A stretch of DNA of 64,000 bases from Corynebacterium freiburgense. GTDB taxonomy: Bacteria > Actinomycetota > Actinomycetes > Mycobacteriales > Mycobacteriaceae. Of this stretch, positions 1-7,786 are shown piece by piece. The stretch lies in NCBI RefSeq assembly GCF_030408815.1, contig NZ_CP047355.1:1674001-1738000 (forward strand). Reading direction: 5' to 3'. Positions within the stretch are counted from its first letter, which is position 1. Each line of letters starts with the position of its first letter. Below the pieces are notes generated by a model, which worked only from the letters and a program-made list of their open reading frames with translations, did not search any database and was not told the DNA's origin. The translations under genes and the position numbers were made by a program.

Positions 1-25
1 AAAAAATTATTGAACTAACCCCCAC

Positions 26-73
26 AAAAAGAAAAAGGGTAGTCAACCGAATTGCCTGACGGTCATACTACCC
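26..73 (-). terminator. Terminator of the copC–PCuAC–DyP operon
   Basis: Read on the minus strand, GGGTAGT and ACTACCC-type arms (60–73 with 37–49) form an imperfect hairpin. It is followed by a T-rich run (26–36). It lies just past the stop codon of the DyP peroxidase gene, so it fits an intrinsic terminator. Confidence 0.6.
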
Positions 74-80
74 CGGATGG

Positions 81-1331
81 TTACGCTTCGAATATTCCGG
101 CACCCCAATATTCGTCGTGACCTTTGCCTACCCCAGGGGGACAGAAAAACACCGCCGAACCAATATGAGAAATCCACTGGTTTAGCCGATCTGCTTCATC
201 AAGCCGCTCTTGAATAGGCACAAATTGTTCTAAAGGATCCTTCTGGAAACAAATAAATACCAAACCAGCATTCGATGTGGTCTCTGATCCCATTTCTGGG
301 GCAAGATCATAGTTATATGCACGCCGACGAAGTTTTTGATTTGGCTTATCCTCCGGTGGGGCCGAACGCGCCATATGACTTAGAGGATCGATCATTGGCA
401 AGCCAAGGTGATCAGATTTTTCAAAGTCTGCCTGGGTAAATTCATCACCGCCAGAAAGCGGAGCACCGGTATCGAGGGTGCGCCCAAAAGCAATCTCACG
501 GGATTGCCGGTCCAAAATCTCCCACGTATCAAGATTCATGGTGATGCGACGTACCACCATGCAACTGCCACCCTTGGCCCACTTCGGTCCACTATCAATC
601 CACACAATATCGTCATATTCAGACTCGGAGGCTGGATTTATTGTGCCGTCTTTTAAACCAAAAAGGTTTCGTGGTGTTTCGCCTTGCTCCAAACCACCAT
701 TAGCGTGCAAAAAGCCCTGCTGGAACCAGCGCGTGCTTACGTAATCAATGCCAGCACGGATCATATGCCGGGTCGCATGGGATAGGGTTAGCGGATCATC
801 GCTACATATTTGCAACACCATATCTGCCTCCCCCCATTCCTTTTGCAACGCGTCTCGCTTAAATTTTGGTAGTGGCCCCAACCAACTTGGGCGCCGGTCA
901 GACTTGCCAATAAGATCAAAAAACCTTGCACCAAAACCACACGTAATCGTGAGGTTTGCCGGTGTGACCACCATTTCGGGTTCTAAGTCTCCCAGTGGAG
1001 TTTTTCCTTGCGTAAGCCGGGCAGCATCTTCAGTCCAAAGCCGTAGCAGCCGTTGCACGCCTTTGGCATCCACCCCATTCCGTATTGTAAACGCAATAAG
1101 GTTTAAGTGAGCTTGCCCAGGTGTGGAAATACCGGCCTGGTGCGCGCCATAAAACACATGCTTTTGTTCCCGTAAAAACGGGCTGGAATCCGCATTCGGC
1201 TCGGTTGAATTTGCGTGTGCTTGAGCAGCAGACGATGCCGCAGCAATAACGCCGCCTGCAGCTGCGGTAGATAGTCCTGTAAGAAATCCTCGGCGGCTAA
1301 ACGTTGCTTTGGACAGATCATGCTGATCCAT
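81..1331 (-). CDS. Tat-exported Dyp-type haem peroxidase (EfeB-like)
   Basis: The 416-residue protein opens with a twin-arginine signal (S-R-R-G-F-L at residues 12–17), followed by an Ala-rich hydrophobic stretch, so it is probably exported folded with its haem. The DyP signature GLKDG is at 225–229, where the Asp serves as distal acid, and a likely proximal haem His is H319 in the SHMARSAP segment. DyP peroxidases oxidise dyes and phenolics with H2O2; EfeB members have also been linked to iron release from haem. It is the last gene of a three-gene operon after CopC and the PCu(A)C chaperone, 32 bp downstream of the latter, which suggests an extracytoplasmic metal or redox role. There is no EfeU or EfeO nearby, so I do not assign efeB. 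The family assignment is firm; the substrate is unknown. Confidence 0.92.
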   Translation of the reverse strand: MDQHDLSKATFSRRGFLTGLSTAAAGGVIAAASSAAQAHANSTEPNADSSPFLREQKHVFYGAHQAGISTPGQAHLNLIAFTIRNGVDAKGVQRLLRLWTEDAARLTQGKTPLGDLEPEMVVTPANLTITCGFGARFFDLIGKSDRRPSWLGPLPKFKRDALQKEWGEADMVLQICSDDPLTLSHATRHMIRAGIDYVSTRWFQQGFLHANGGLEQGETPRNLFGLKDGTINPASESEYDDIVWIDSGPKWAKGGSCMVVRRITMNLDTWEILDRQSREIAFGRTLDTGAPLSGGDEFTQADFEKSDHLGLPMIDPLSHMARSAPPEDKPNQKLRRRAYNYDLAPEMGSETTSNAGLVFICFQKDPLEQFVPIQERLDEADRLNQWISHIGSAVFFCPPGVGKGHDEYWGAGIFEA

Positions 1332-1363
1332 GGGAAGACAAAGTCCTTAATTCATATAGGTGA

Positions 1364-2023
1364 TTAATGGTTTTGCCCGTGACCATCACCATGCTCGTGG
1401 TTATGGTCATGGCCATCTGTTGGGGTTTCCTGCGGGGACATACCGGTATTACCTTCAACACCGCCATCCTGGGAATAATCTTCTTCACCAGAACCGATCG
1501 TACGCACCGGAAGGTCGGTAATTTCAATGCTCTGACCATCGGCTGTTTTTAGCGTGAGATCGATGGTATCGCCAGCTTCAATCGGGGTTGCAATATCCAT
1601 AATCATTAAGTGGTCACCACCTGGCTTCAGTTCAAAGGTGCCGCCTGCGGGAATAGCAATACCCTTTTCTTTCATCCGCATTTTGCCATCGACGGTTTCG
1701 TGGATTTCATACTTACCCACATTTTCCAGTGAGGTTGTAAATGACTCAATGGTGATTTCTTTATCGCTATTATTGGTGATCGTACCGAAGACAGCCGTCA
1801 TTGCTTTGTCCGCTGGCTTGGCTTTTACAAACCCATCCATAAGCTGTACTTTTGCATCGCTCATTGCTGCAGATGCATCAGACGACGCGGATTCCATTGC
1901 GGAGCTTGCAGCTGATGAAACCTTTGCTGCTTGATCGTCCGCGGCATTACTGCAGCCTGCCAGTGTCAGCGCGGCTGCTGCAATAATGGTGAAACCTACG
2001 CGTGAAATTGGACGAGCACTCAT
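1364..2023 (-). CDS. PCu(A)C-family copper chaperone lipoprotein with His-rich tail
   Basis: The start is placed at the ATG at 2023 (M-S-A-R-P-I-S-R), because the longer reading frame begins inside the upstream gene. The protein has a lipoprotein signal ending LAGC, a Ser/Ala-rich linker, then a PCu(A)C domain (Pfam DUF461). In the domain, His and Met copper ligands sit in IHETVDGKMRM and GGDHLMIM. PCu(A)C proteins deliver Cu(I) to the CuA/CuB sites of cytochrome oxidase. The C-terminus adds GHDHNHEHGDGHGQNH, an extra metal-binding extension. It lies between copC (8-bp gap) and the DyP peroxidase gene. The family is confident; oxidase loading is inferred from the family. Confidence 0.9.
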   Translation of the reverse strand: MSARPISRVGFTIIAAAALTLAGCSNAADDQAAKVSSAASSAMESASSDASAAMSDAKVQLMDGFVKAKPADKAMTAVFGTITNNSDKEITIESFTTSLENVGKYEIHETVDGKMRMKEKGIAIPAGGTFELKPGGDHLMIMDIATPIEAGDTIDLTLKTADGQSIEITDLPVRTIGSGEEDYSQDGGVEGNTGMSPQETPTDGHDHNHEHGDGHGQNH

Positions 2024-2030
2024 AAAAAAC

Positions 2031-2564
2031 TCACTTTCGTTGAACGAATACAAACGCCGCGAAAACCGCCAAAACTACAAGCACTGCACCGCCAACATAC
2101 CAACCAGCCATGCTTGATTGACCAGTGTTTTCGGGTTCAGCAGCTTCATTTGTTGCCGATGTTGCAGGTATATCTTTTGCGGTATCTTTCTCTGGGCCAC
2201 TTACGGAAAATTCTATTTTCCCGCGTGTTGCGTGGCCGTCAGAAGAAGTAATTTGGAAGCCAACTAAATAATCTCCCGTCCCAGGTTGAATTTCGTCTGG
2301 AACGTCTACTGCTACAAATTGATCTTGCAATTCCGGATTTGTTCGAAATAGCACTTCGGAGGTTTTCGAATTACTCACGGCGACGGTATTAAACGAATCT
2401 TTTGGAATTCCCGAAAATTCTAGTGTGATTTTTCTTGGGAATTCACTAATGGTGGATCCATCAGCAGGGTCAGAGGAAATAACTACGTCATGTGCAGCGG
2501 CAATAGGGGTAACCCCGAGCATAAAAATTGCTAATAGTATTGCCACAATCCTTCTGTAACCCAC
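2031..2564 (-). CDS. CopC-domain copper-binding exported protein
   Basis: The 177-residue protein has a signal peptide whose mature end starts at AHDVVISSDPADG, the His-first N-terminus typical of CopC, which uses the mature amino-terminal His to bind Cu(II). The Ig-like CopC domain spans about residues 25–120. It is followed by a polar linker and a C-terminal membrane anchor (about 153–173) ending VQRK, as in actinobacterial CopC proteins. The GTG start at 2564 follows GAGAGGA at suitable spacing. It is the first gene of the operon with the PCu(A)C chaperone and DyP peroxidase. No CopD follows. The likely role is copper handling at the cell surface. Confidence 0.88.
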   Translation of the reverse strand: MGYRRIVAILLAIFMLGVTPIAAAHDVVISSDPADGSTISEFPRKITLEFSGIPKDSFNTVAVSNSKTSEVLFRTNPELQDQFVAVDVPDEIQPGTGDYLVGFQITSSDGHATRGKIEFSVSGPEKDTAKDIPATSATNEAAEPENTGQSSMAGWYVGGAVLVVLAVFAAFVFVQRK

Positions 2565-2777
2565 AAAATCCTCTCTTCATTGCATCAGTAGATGGGAGTC
2601 AATGACTTCTTCACATCGACAACATGTATTAGTCGGACGTTGCGTTAAAAAAGTTCCGGGAAATTTAAAACAAAGCACCACCACAAAGGAATAGTGCACA
2701 ATCAATGGTAGTAGATTTACAAAAAGAATAAAGCCCCAACCAAGTTGTTTTTTGATTGTGGCTTTGAGTTTTTGTTG

Positions 2778-2849
2778 TGGTCCCAACTGGGATTGAACCA
2801 GCGACCTTTCCGGTGTGAACGGAACGCTCTCCCACTGAGCTATGGGACC
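2778..2849 (-). tRNA. tRNA-Val (anticodon CAC)
   Basis: A complete cloverleaf reads on the minus strand: acceptor GGTCCCA pairs with TGGGACC, the D arm is GCTC/GAGC, and the anticodon loop TTCACAC gives CAC. The T arm is GCTGG-TTCAATC-CCAGT. The 3' CCA is not encoded (CAA follows the discriminator A). It is isolated and opposite to the tRNA cluster at 3.1–3.65 kb. Confidence 0.95.
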
Positions 2850-3079
2850 TTTGTACAGGACAAAACCTAACACAGCTGGAATTTCCGGTCCAATCTTCCC
2901 AACCACCGCTACCCCTTTTCGACGTCCCCTTCATAGGCGTTTACTGGCCACATTGCGCTTTCCATCACAAAACCTCGAAGCCTTCGCGCGCTGAACTGGG
3001 CATTTGGCATTTTCGGCGCTGGCGGCTAATGTTTGTTCTCGCACCACAAGAACAAAGTTGTAGCTTGAAGTGGCGCAAA

Positions 3080-3152
3080 GCGGATGTAGCGCAGTTGGTA
3101 GCGCATCACCTTGCCAAGGTGAGGGTCGCGAGTTCGAGTCTCGTCATCCGCT
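3080..3152 (+). tRNA. tRNA-Gly (anticodon GCC), copy 1
   Basis: The acceptor GCGGATG pairs with CATCCGC, the anticodon stem-loop is CACCTTGCCAAGGTG with GCC as anticodon, and the T loop is TTCGAGT. It is the first gene of the plus-strand cluster; two identical copies follow. Confidence 0.96.
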
Positions 3153-3188
3153 CTGGTACTATTTTGGTACCTGAGGCGGTATCGCCGC

Positions 3189-3259
3189 GGTGGAATGGCC
3201 GAGTGGTGAGGCAACGGTCTGCAAAACCGTGCACACGGGTTCGATTCCCGTTTCCACCT
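3189..3259 (+). tRNA. tRNA-Cys (anticodon GCA)
   Basis: The acceptor GGTGGAA pairs with TTCCACC. The anticodon stem ACGGT/ACCGT frames loop CTGCAAA, giving GCA. The T arm is CGGGT-TCGATTC-CCGTT. Confidence 0.95.
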
Positions 3260-3269
3260 CAAAACGCTA

Positions 3270-3341
3270 GCGCGTTTAGCTCAGCGGGAGAGCGCTTCCC
3301 TGACACGGAAGAGGTCACTGGTTCAATCCCAGTATCGCGCA
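3270..3341 (+). tRNA. tRNA-Val (anticodon GAC), copy 1
   Basis: The acceptor GCGCGTT pairs with ATCGCGC with one T–T mismatch. The anticodon stem CTTCC/GGAAG frames loop CTGACAC, giving GAC. The T loop is TTCAATC. It lies in the upstream copy of a tandemly duplicated Val–Gly unit. Confidence 0.94.
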
Positions 3342-3376
3342 CGAGAGTGGTATCTGCTCTTTTCTTTCAGATACAT

Positions 3377-3449
3377 GCGGATGTAGCGCAGTTGGTAGCG
3401 CATCACCTTGCCAAGGTGAGGGTCGCGAGTTCGAGTCTCGTCATCCGCT
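3377..3449 (+). tRNA. tRNA-Gly (anticodon GCC), copy 2
   Basis: Identical over its length to the copy at 3080–3152, with the same acceptor stem and GCC anticodon. It is the Gly partner of the first Val–Gly duplicated unit. Confidence 0.96.
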
Positions 3450-3471
3450 CCAAGTTCTTTATGGGCTTTGC

Positions 3472-3543
3472 GCGCGTTTAGCTCAGCGGGAGAGCGCTTC
3501 CCTGACACGGAAGAGGTCACTGGTTCAATCCCAGTATCGCGCA
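3472..3543 (+). tRNA. tRNA-Val (anticodon GAC), copy 2
   Basis: Identical to the Val gene at 3270–3341 and displaced by exactly 202 bp. It belongs to the second copy of the duplicated unit. Confidence 0.94.
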
Positions 3544-3578
3544 CGAGAGTGGTATCTGCTCTTTTCTTTCAGATACAT

Positions 3579-3651
3579 GCGGATGTAGCGCAGTTGGTAG
3601 CGCATCACCTTGCCAAGGTGAGGGTCGCGAGTTCGAGTCTCGTCATCCGCT
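3579..3651 (+). tRNA. tRNA-Gly (anticodon GCC), copy 3
   Basis: The third identical tRNA-Gly(GCC) and last gene of the cluster. An intrinsic terminator begins 13 bp downstream. Confidence 0.96.
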
Positions 3652-3664
3652 CCAAAACTTAAAG

Positions 3665-3692
3665 AACCCTAATGACATATTAGGGTTTTTTG
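3665..3692 (+). terminator. Terminator of the tRNA cluster
   Basis: AACCCTAAT (3665–3673) and ATTAGGGTT (3679–3687) form a perfect 9-bp stem with a 5-nt loop, followed by a T run. Confidence 0.85.
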
Positions 3693-3745
3693 TTATTTCG
3701 GGGTGTATCTGCCTATTCCGCTCAGCTCTTCGATAGGGTTAAGCG

Positions 3746-4987
3746 GTGACTTTTCAAATCATTGACAAGCTAAACAATATATGGGTCTCAGGCTCTCCTG
3801 CCCCAGATGCTTTTGGTGAACGCAATCGCCGTACCCGTTGGGATAATATCGGCAATGCAATTTTTTGGCCGTTCGCCGTGTTTATTGCCACCCATGTTTT
3901 GGGCGTTATGGCTGTCAATGGAAACGCCACAGACGATTTCTCTACCGTGTATTACGCTGTGCGCCGAGCTGTAGAAGGGGTCCCGGTATATAACGAAACA
4001 TATTTTTATGTGGATCCCCATTATCTCTATAATCCTGGAGCTACCCTTGCATTATTTCCTCTTGGGATGATCGCGGATTTTACTACCGCACGAACTATCT
4101 TCGTGCTAGTAAATGCAATAGCAATTATTGGCGCATTGGGATTGTTGACCAAAGTGTTTGGTTATAGTCTGCGGTCCTTTATTTGGCCCGCCGCAATCGC
4201 CGCCGCTTTCTGCACAGAAGCGGTCCAAAACACATTGATTTTTTCTAATATTAATGGGTTGCTACTCTTGGCCCTCGTCGTGTTTCTTTGGGCCCTTCTT
4301 AGAAAACGCAATATTCTCGCGGGAGTGGTTCTTGGTCTAGCTATCTTAGTTAAGCCGCTTTTCGCACCTCTACTATTTTTACCTTTTGTGCGTTTCCAAT
4401 GGTCAACGGTAGGTATTGGGGTTATTGTCCCAATAGCCGCCAATATAGTTGCCTGGCCATTTATTCCTGGAGCGAATGATTATGTGACGCGGACTATGCC
4501 CTATCTTGGGGAAGTTCGTGATTATGCAAATAGTTCTCTTCCCGGTGCTGCAGTGTATTTTGGCATGCCTGGGTGGCAGAAAAATATTTGGTTTATATTG
4601 TTTGCGTTGGCAGTGATAATTGCATTGGTGTTTTTATTGCGCTACCGCCATAGTGAACCACTGTTTTGGGCCTGCACTACTTCCGGGTTGTTATTGACGG
4701 GAGTATTTTTCCTATCATCGCTTGGGCAAATGTACTACTCAATGCTGTTGTTCCCCTTGGTGTTTACCGTGCTACTAGAGCGCTCTATCATGCATTCGTG
4801 GCTATCGTGGGTTGCGGTGTACTGCTTTTATTCACCGACCCTGTGGGCCTGGGATGATTGGCAGATTTATGGCCGCTGGGTTGACTTATTCCGTGGCACT
4901 GTTGGATGGGGTTTGATTCTGCTTGTAACTGCGGTGTTTTCAATAATTTGTTGGCGTCGGGAATTTAACTACACCCGCAGCGGTTAG
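3746..4987 (+). CDS. aftC: GT87 polyprenol-phosphate-dependent arabinofuranosyltransferase (AftC-like)
   Basis: The 413-residue polytopic protein has about ten membrane helices. The first extracytoplasmic loop carries NGNATDDFSTVYYAVRRA, matching the Asp-containing loop of GT87 enzymes that use decaprenyl-phospho-sugars. AftC adds alpha-1,3-arabinofuranose branches to arabinogalactan and lipoarabinomannan in the envelope of Corynebacteriales. The immediate downstream neighbour is msrB, the same pair as Rv2673–Rv2674 and cg2077–cg2078, and this decides the symbol over other GT87 mannosyltransferases. The GTG start at 3746 is the track start; no strong ribosome site is visible. It begins about 55 bp after the tRNA terminator. 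Confidence 0.82.
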   Translation: MTFQIIDKLNNIWVSGSPAPDAFGERNRRTRWDNIGNAIFWPFAVFIATHVLGVMAVNGNATDDFSTVYYAVRRAVEGVPVYNETYFYVDPHYLYNPGATLALFPLGMIADFTTARTIFVLVNAIAIIGALGLLTKVFGYSLRSFIWPAAIAAAFCTEAVQNTLIFSNINGLLLLALVVFLWALLRKRNILAGVVLGLAILVKPLFAPLLFLPFVRFQWSTVGIGVIVPIAANIVAWPFIPGANDYVTRTMPYLGEVRDYANSSLPGAAVYFGMPGWQKNIWFILFALAVIIALVFLLRYRHSEPLFWACTTSGLLLTGVFFLSSLGQMYYSMLLFPLVFTVLLERSIMHSWLSWVAVYCFYSPTLWAWDDWQIYGRWVDLFRGTVGWGLILLVTAVFSIICWRREFNYTRSG

Positions 4988-5023
4988 TACTTGATGCCAG
5001 CACTTTTCCGCACAGGAGTTTTG

Positions 5024-5440
5024 ATGACCGATTTTAAATTGATTTCAGATGCTGAATGGCGTGAGCGTCTCAATGCCGAAGAGTACCGAGTATTGCGCCA
5101 GGCCGGCACAGAGGCTCCGTTTAAAGGGGCTTACACGGATACCACTGATGAGGGAATTTATTCGTGCCGGGCGTGTGGAATCGAATTGTTCCGCTCAAAC
5201 CAGAAGTTCCAGTCGCATTGTGGATGGCCTTCGTTTTTCTCTCCACTAGCAGGCGACCGAATTATTGAGCGCACCGACTACTCACACGGCATGGTGCGCA
5301 CCGAAGTAATTTGCGCTAATTGTGACTCTCATCTTGGACATGTTTTTGCCGGTGAAGGTTACAACACACCTACCGATCTTCGGTATTGCATTAACTCTAT
5401 TTCATTGACATTTGCTCCAACGGATAACTCGTCCGAGTAA
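5024..5440 (+). CDS. msrB: Peptide-methionine (R)-S-oxide reductase MsrB
   Basis: The ATG at 5024 is chosen over earlier in-frame codons because CAGGAG lies just upstream and the protein then begins M-T-D-F-K-L-I-S. The 138 residues hold the two zinc CxxC pairs (C48/C51 and C97/C100), the HCGWPSF segment, and the catalytic Cys122 in the RYCINS motif. MsrB reduces the R epimer of methionine sulfoxide in proteins using thioredoxin. It follows aftC by 36 bp and is convergent with hemQ across a shared hairpin terminator. Confidence 0.95.
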   Translation: MTDFKLISDAEWRERLNAEEYRVLRQAGTEAPFKGAYTDTTDEGIYSCRACGIELFRSNQKFQSHCGWPSFFSPLAGDRIIERTDYSHGMVRTEVICANCDSHLGHVFAGEGYNTPTDLRYCINSISLTFAPTDNSSE

Positions 5441-5472
5441 TTCACACGTGTAGAGGCTGCTCCTTCTATGCG

Positions 5473-5510
5473 CAATGGCCCAGGCTGTAGAATGCCTGGG
5501 CCATTGTTTT
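5473..5510. terminator. Bidirectional terminator between msrB and hemQ
   Basis: CAATGGCCCAGGC (5473–5485) pairs perfectly with GCCTGGGCCATTG (5494–5506), and a T run follows on the plus strand. It sits between two convergent genes. Confidence 0.85.
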
Positions 5511-5522
5511 CTCTTTATACTG

Positions 5523-6227
5523 CTATGGCAGAACTTCAATAAGCTCCGCAATATCTGCTACGCGGCGTCCACTGAAAAATGGGATCTCTTCCCGAACATG
5601 GAGACGCGCCTCGGTATAGCGCATACGGTGCATCAGATCAACGTTGCGGTGCAATTCAGGCGCTTCAAACGCCAAAATCCACTCAAAATCGCCTAAGGCA
5701 AATGACTGAACTGTATTTGCCCGAACATCAGGGAAGTCGCGGCCAGCGCGGCCATGCTCAGCAAGGATTCGGCGGCGGTCCTTTTCATCCATTAGATACC
5801 AGTCATAGGAACGTACAAATGGGTATACGGTAATCCATGCGCCGGGTTCTTCGCCCATAATAAAGGACGGCAGATGTGATTTATTAAATTCTGCTGGTCG
5901 GTGCAAAGCGGTGCCGGTCCATGATGTTTCCGAGCATTTGCCCAGCGTGGTGGTGCGGCGGAATTCGTTGTATACGCGTTGGATATCTGCAATTTCCTCC
6001 GCATGCCACCAGATCATGTAGTCAGCGTCGTAGCTGATTCCAGAGATATCGTAGATTCCACGAACTGTGACCGGGTGTTCGGAGTCGAATTTGCTGAAGA
6101 ATTCACGGGCTTCGGCAATGATTTCGTCTCTATTGTCACCGAGCAGCCCGGGAATAATACGGAACACCGCCCACTGTGTATACTGCTGGACACTGTTCAG
6201 CTTTGCAAAATCGATCTTTTCGGCCAT
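5523..6227 (-). CDS. hemQ: Coproheme decarboxylase HemQ (ChdC)
   Basis: The 234-residue protein of the chlorite dismutase-like family catalyses the last step of the coproporphyrin-dependent haem pathway: H2O2-driven oxidative decarboxylation of coproheme to haem b. The key residues described for C. diphtheriae ChdC fall at the same numbers here: proximal haem ligand H158, catalytic Tyr135 (in WITVYPF) and distal base H118 (in KSHLP). It is convergent with msrB, matching the cg2078–cg2079 arrangement. The ATG start at 6227 gives the expected MAEKIDFAKLN N-terminus. Confidence 0.95.
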   Translation of the reverse strand: MAEKIDFAKLNSVQQYTQWAVFRIIPGLLGDNRDEIIAEAREFFSKFDSEHPVTVRGIYDISGISYDADYMIWWHAEEIADIQRVYNEFRRTTTLGKCSETSWTGTALHRPAEFNKSHLPSFIMGEEPGAWITVYPFVRSYDWYLMDEKDRRRILAEHGRAGRDFPDVRANTVQSFALGDFEWILAFEAPELHRNVDLMHRMRYTEARLHVREEIPFFSGRRVADIAELIEVLP

Positions 6228-6383
6228 ATTTTCTTACCCTCTCTTCAGATCCTATACATGCTGGTATCAAGCAAGATTCCAGCTTTCTTACGAATGATAC
6301 TATCCAACTTTTGATGGAACCGAAACGCGGTTTGCGGCGCGCCTCTCCCCCACTTGCAACTTTGACGACTATCTTTTGTCTTT

Positions 6384-6980
6384 GTGACCGACACAGATGC
6401 GAAACTGCGCCCAGAAGCCAAGAGCTCGATCGCCCCTGAAAGTGCGCCCAAACTCTTTCGTGATGCTGTTGAGTCTATGCACTCTGCCGTGCTACGTCCT
6501 GAGATTTCGCTGGGTACCATTCGCCCCCCTCAGCGTCTCGCGCCGTTAAGCCACGCAATCGGCCTCGAAGTTGAACATGACGCCCTTGATGGAGATGCGT
6601 TCGGACGTTTGATTCTCCTTTATGATCCGCAAGCAGAAGAAGGCTGGGAGGGGGTGTTCCGCCTTGTCGCATATATTCAGGCTGATCTCGATGCCGCAGT
6701 AGCGAGCGACCCACTCCTACCAGAAGTGGTTTGGGATTGGCTGCAAGAAGGATTAGCAAAGGTCAAGGCCGATTTTACAAATATGGGCGGCACAGTGACC
6801 TCAACCGCATCCGTACGCTTTGGCGATATAGGTGGTCCACCGCGAGCCTTCCAACTAGAGCTTCGCGCCTCCTGGACTGCCGTTGCAGAAGACCTACGCC
6901 CCCATGTAGAGGCGTTTGCAAAAGTATTGGCGAATGCAGCGGGACTGCCTCCAGTTGGTGTCACCGAGTTACGTCGCTAA
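6384..6980 (+). CDS. DUF3000-family protein
   Basis: The 198-residue soluble protein matches the actinobacterial DUF3000 family in length and in the segment PRPEISLGTIRPPQRLAP-like region (here around residues 38–56). The function is unknown. The GTG start at 6384 gives M-T-D-T-D. It lies divergently from hemQ and, in related genomes, directly before rnd; here a four-gene iron importer has been inserted between them. No catalytic motif is recognisable. Confidence 0.8.
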   Translation: MTDTDAKLRPEAKSSIAPESAPKLFRDAVESMHSAVLRPEISLGTIRPPQRLAPLSHAIGLEVEHDALDGDAFGRLILLYDPQAEEGWEGVFRLVAYIQADLDAAVASDPLLPEVVWDWLQEGLAKVKADFTNMGGTVTSTASVRFGDIGGPPRAFQLELRASWTAVAEDLRPHVEAFAKVLANAAGLPPVGVTELRR

Positions 6981-6991
6981 GAATTTGCTTT

Positions 6992-7018
6992 ATGACGCTG
7001 CGCCGGGCGCAGCGTCAT
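6992..7018. terminator. Hairpin between DUF3000 gene and iron ABC operon
   Basis: ATGACGCTGCGCC and GGCGCAGCGTCAT form a 13-bp perfect stem around a single base. It lies between convergent genes. The T tract is short, so termination strength is uncertain. Confidence 0.6.
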
Positions 7019-7030
7019 TACGCACCCAGG

Positions 7031-7786
7031 CTAGAAATACACCGCCATTGGGTGTCCTTCTACTTCCATAACACGCATTTGAACTTCGTATAGGGATTCG
7101 AGATTTTCTGGAGTCATAAACTCCCTTGGCGTACAGCTATGTACAAGCTTGCCGTTTTTCATCGCAACAATATGGTCGGAGAATGCGGCAGCATAGTTAA
7201 TGTCATGGATAACAATAACCACGGTCCGACCAAGCTCATCCGCCGTTTTTCGCAGAAGTCGCATCATTGCTAACGAGTGCTTAATGTCGAGGTTATTCAG
7301 CGGCTCATCAAGTAATACAAATTCCGTTTCCTGCGCAAGAACCATTGCCACAAATGCACGTTGTCGCTGCCCACCGGAAAGTTCATCGAGCGCACGGTCC
7401 GCAAATTCGCCAAGGTCCAAATAACCCATAGCACGATCTACAGCTTCGTGGCATTCGGCTGTGAGTCTGCCGCCAGAATGCGGGAACCTACCAAATTCCA
7501 CTAATTCTCGTACTGTGAGCCTGACCGCTATCCGGTTTTCCTGCCGAAGGACTGCCATTGTGCGAGCAAGATCTTTTGATTTGGTACTACTGACATCCAT
7601 ACCATTTATGGTGACCTTGCCGGAGTCGGCGTCGAGAAGCCTGGCGACAATACTTAATAACGTCGATTTTCCTGCACCATTAGGGCCAATAACACTAATT
7701 ACCCCGCCTTTGGGTATTTCCAAAGAAACATTATCTACCACCGTTGTTCCATCATAGGATTTAGTGACATTTTCAATGGTAATCAA
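7031..7786 (-). CDS. Siderophore/iron ABC transporter ATP-binding protein
   Basis: The 251-residue ATPase of the FepC/CeuD/YclP class has Walker A GPNGAGKST (about 34–42), signature LSGGQRQRAF, Walker B FVLLDEPLNNLD and the switch His in VIHDINYA. It couples ATP hydrolysis to siderophore-iron import. It is the last gene of a four-gene operon and shares a 4-bp ATGA overlap with the upstream permease gene. The substrate cannot be read from the ATPase; membership of the ferric-siderophore family is clear. Confidence 0.92.
   Translation of the reverse strand: MITIENVTKSYDGTTVVDNVSLEIPKGGVISVIGPNGAGKSTLLSIVARLLDADSGKVTINGMDVSSTKSKDLARTMAVLRQENRIAVRLTVRELVEFGRFPHSGGRLTAECHEAVDRAMGYLDLGEFADRALDELSGGQRQRAFVAMVLAQETEFVLLDEPLNNLDIKHSLAMMRLLRKTADELGRTVVIVIHDINYAAAFSDHIVAMKNGKLVHSCTPREFMTPENLESLYEVQMRVMEVEGHPMAVYF

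Larger units (their letters stand above)
3270..3655 (+). repeat. Tandem duplication of a tRNA-Val/tRNA-Gly unit
   Basis: Bases 3270–3453 recur at 3472–3655 with an offset of 202 bp. The match covers both tRNA genes and the 35-bp spacer between them; by eye it is identical. Flanking bases diverge at once on both sides. This looks like a recent unequal-crossover duplication. Confidence 0.9.

Noticed and set aside
2577..2906. 109-residue minus-strand open frame over the tRNA-Val(CAC) gene
   Set aside because: It runs through the tRNA and has no coding support.
3080..3651. CRISPR array
   Set aside because: The regular repeats are tRNA genes with full cloverleafs, not short repeats with unique spacers; no cas genes are in the window.
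3026..3662. Open frames across the tRNA cluster on both strands
   Set aside because: They are read through tRNA genes and repeat because the tRNAs repeat; no protein-coding signal.
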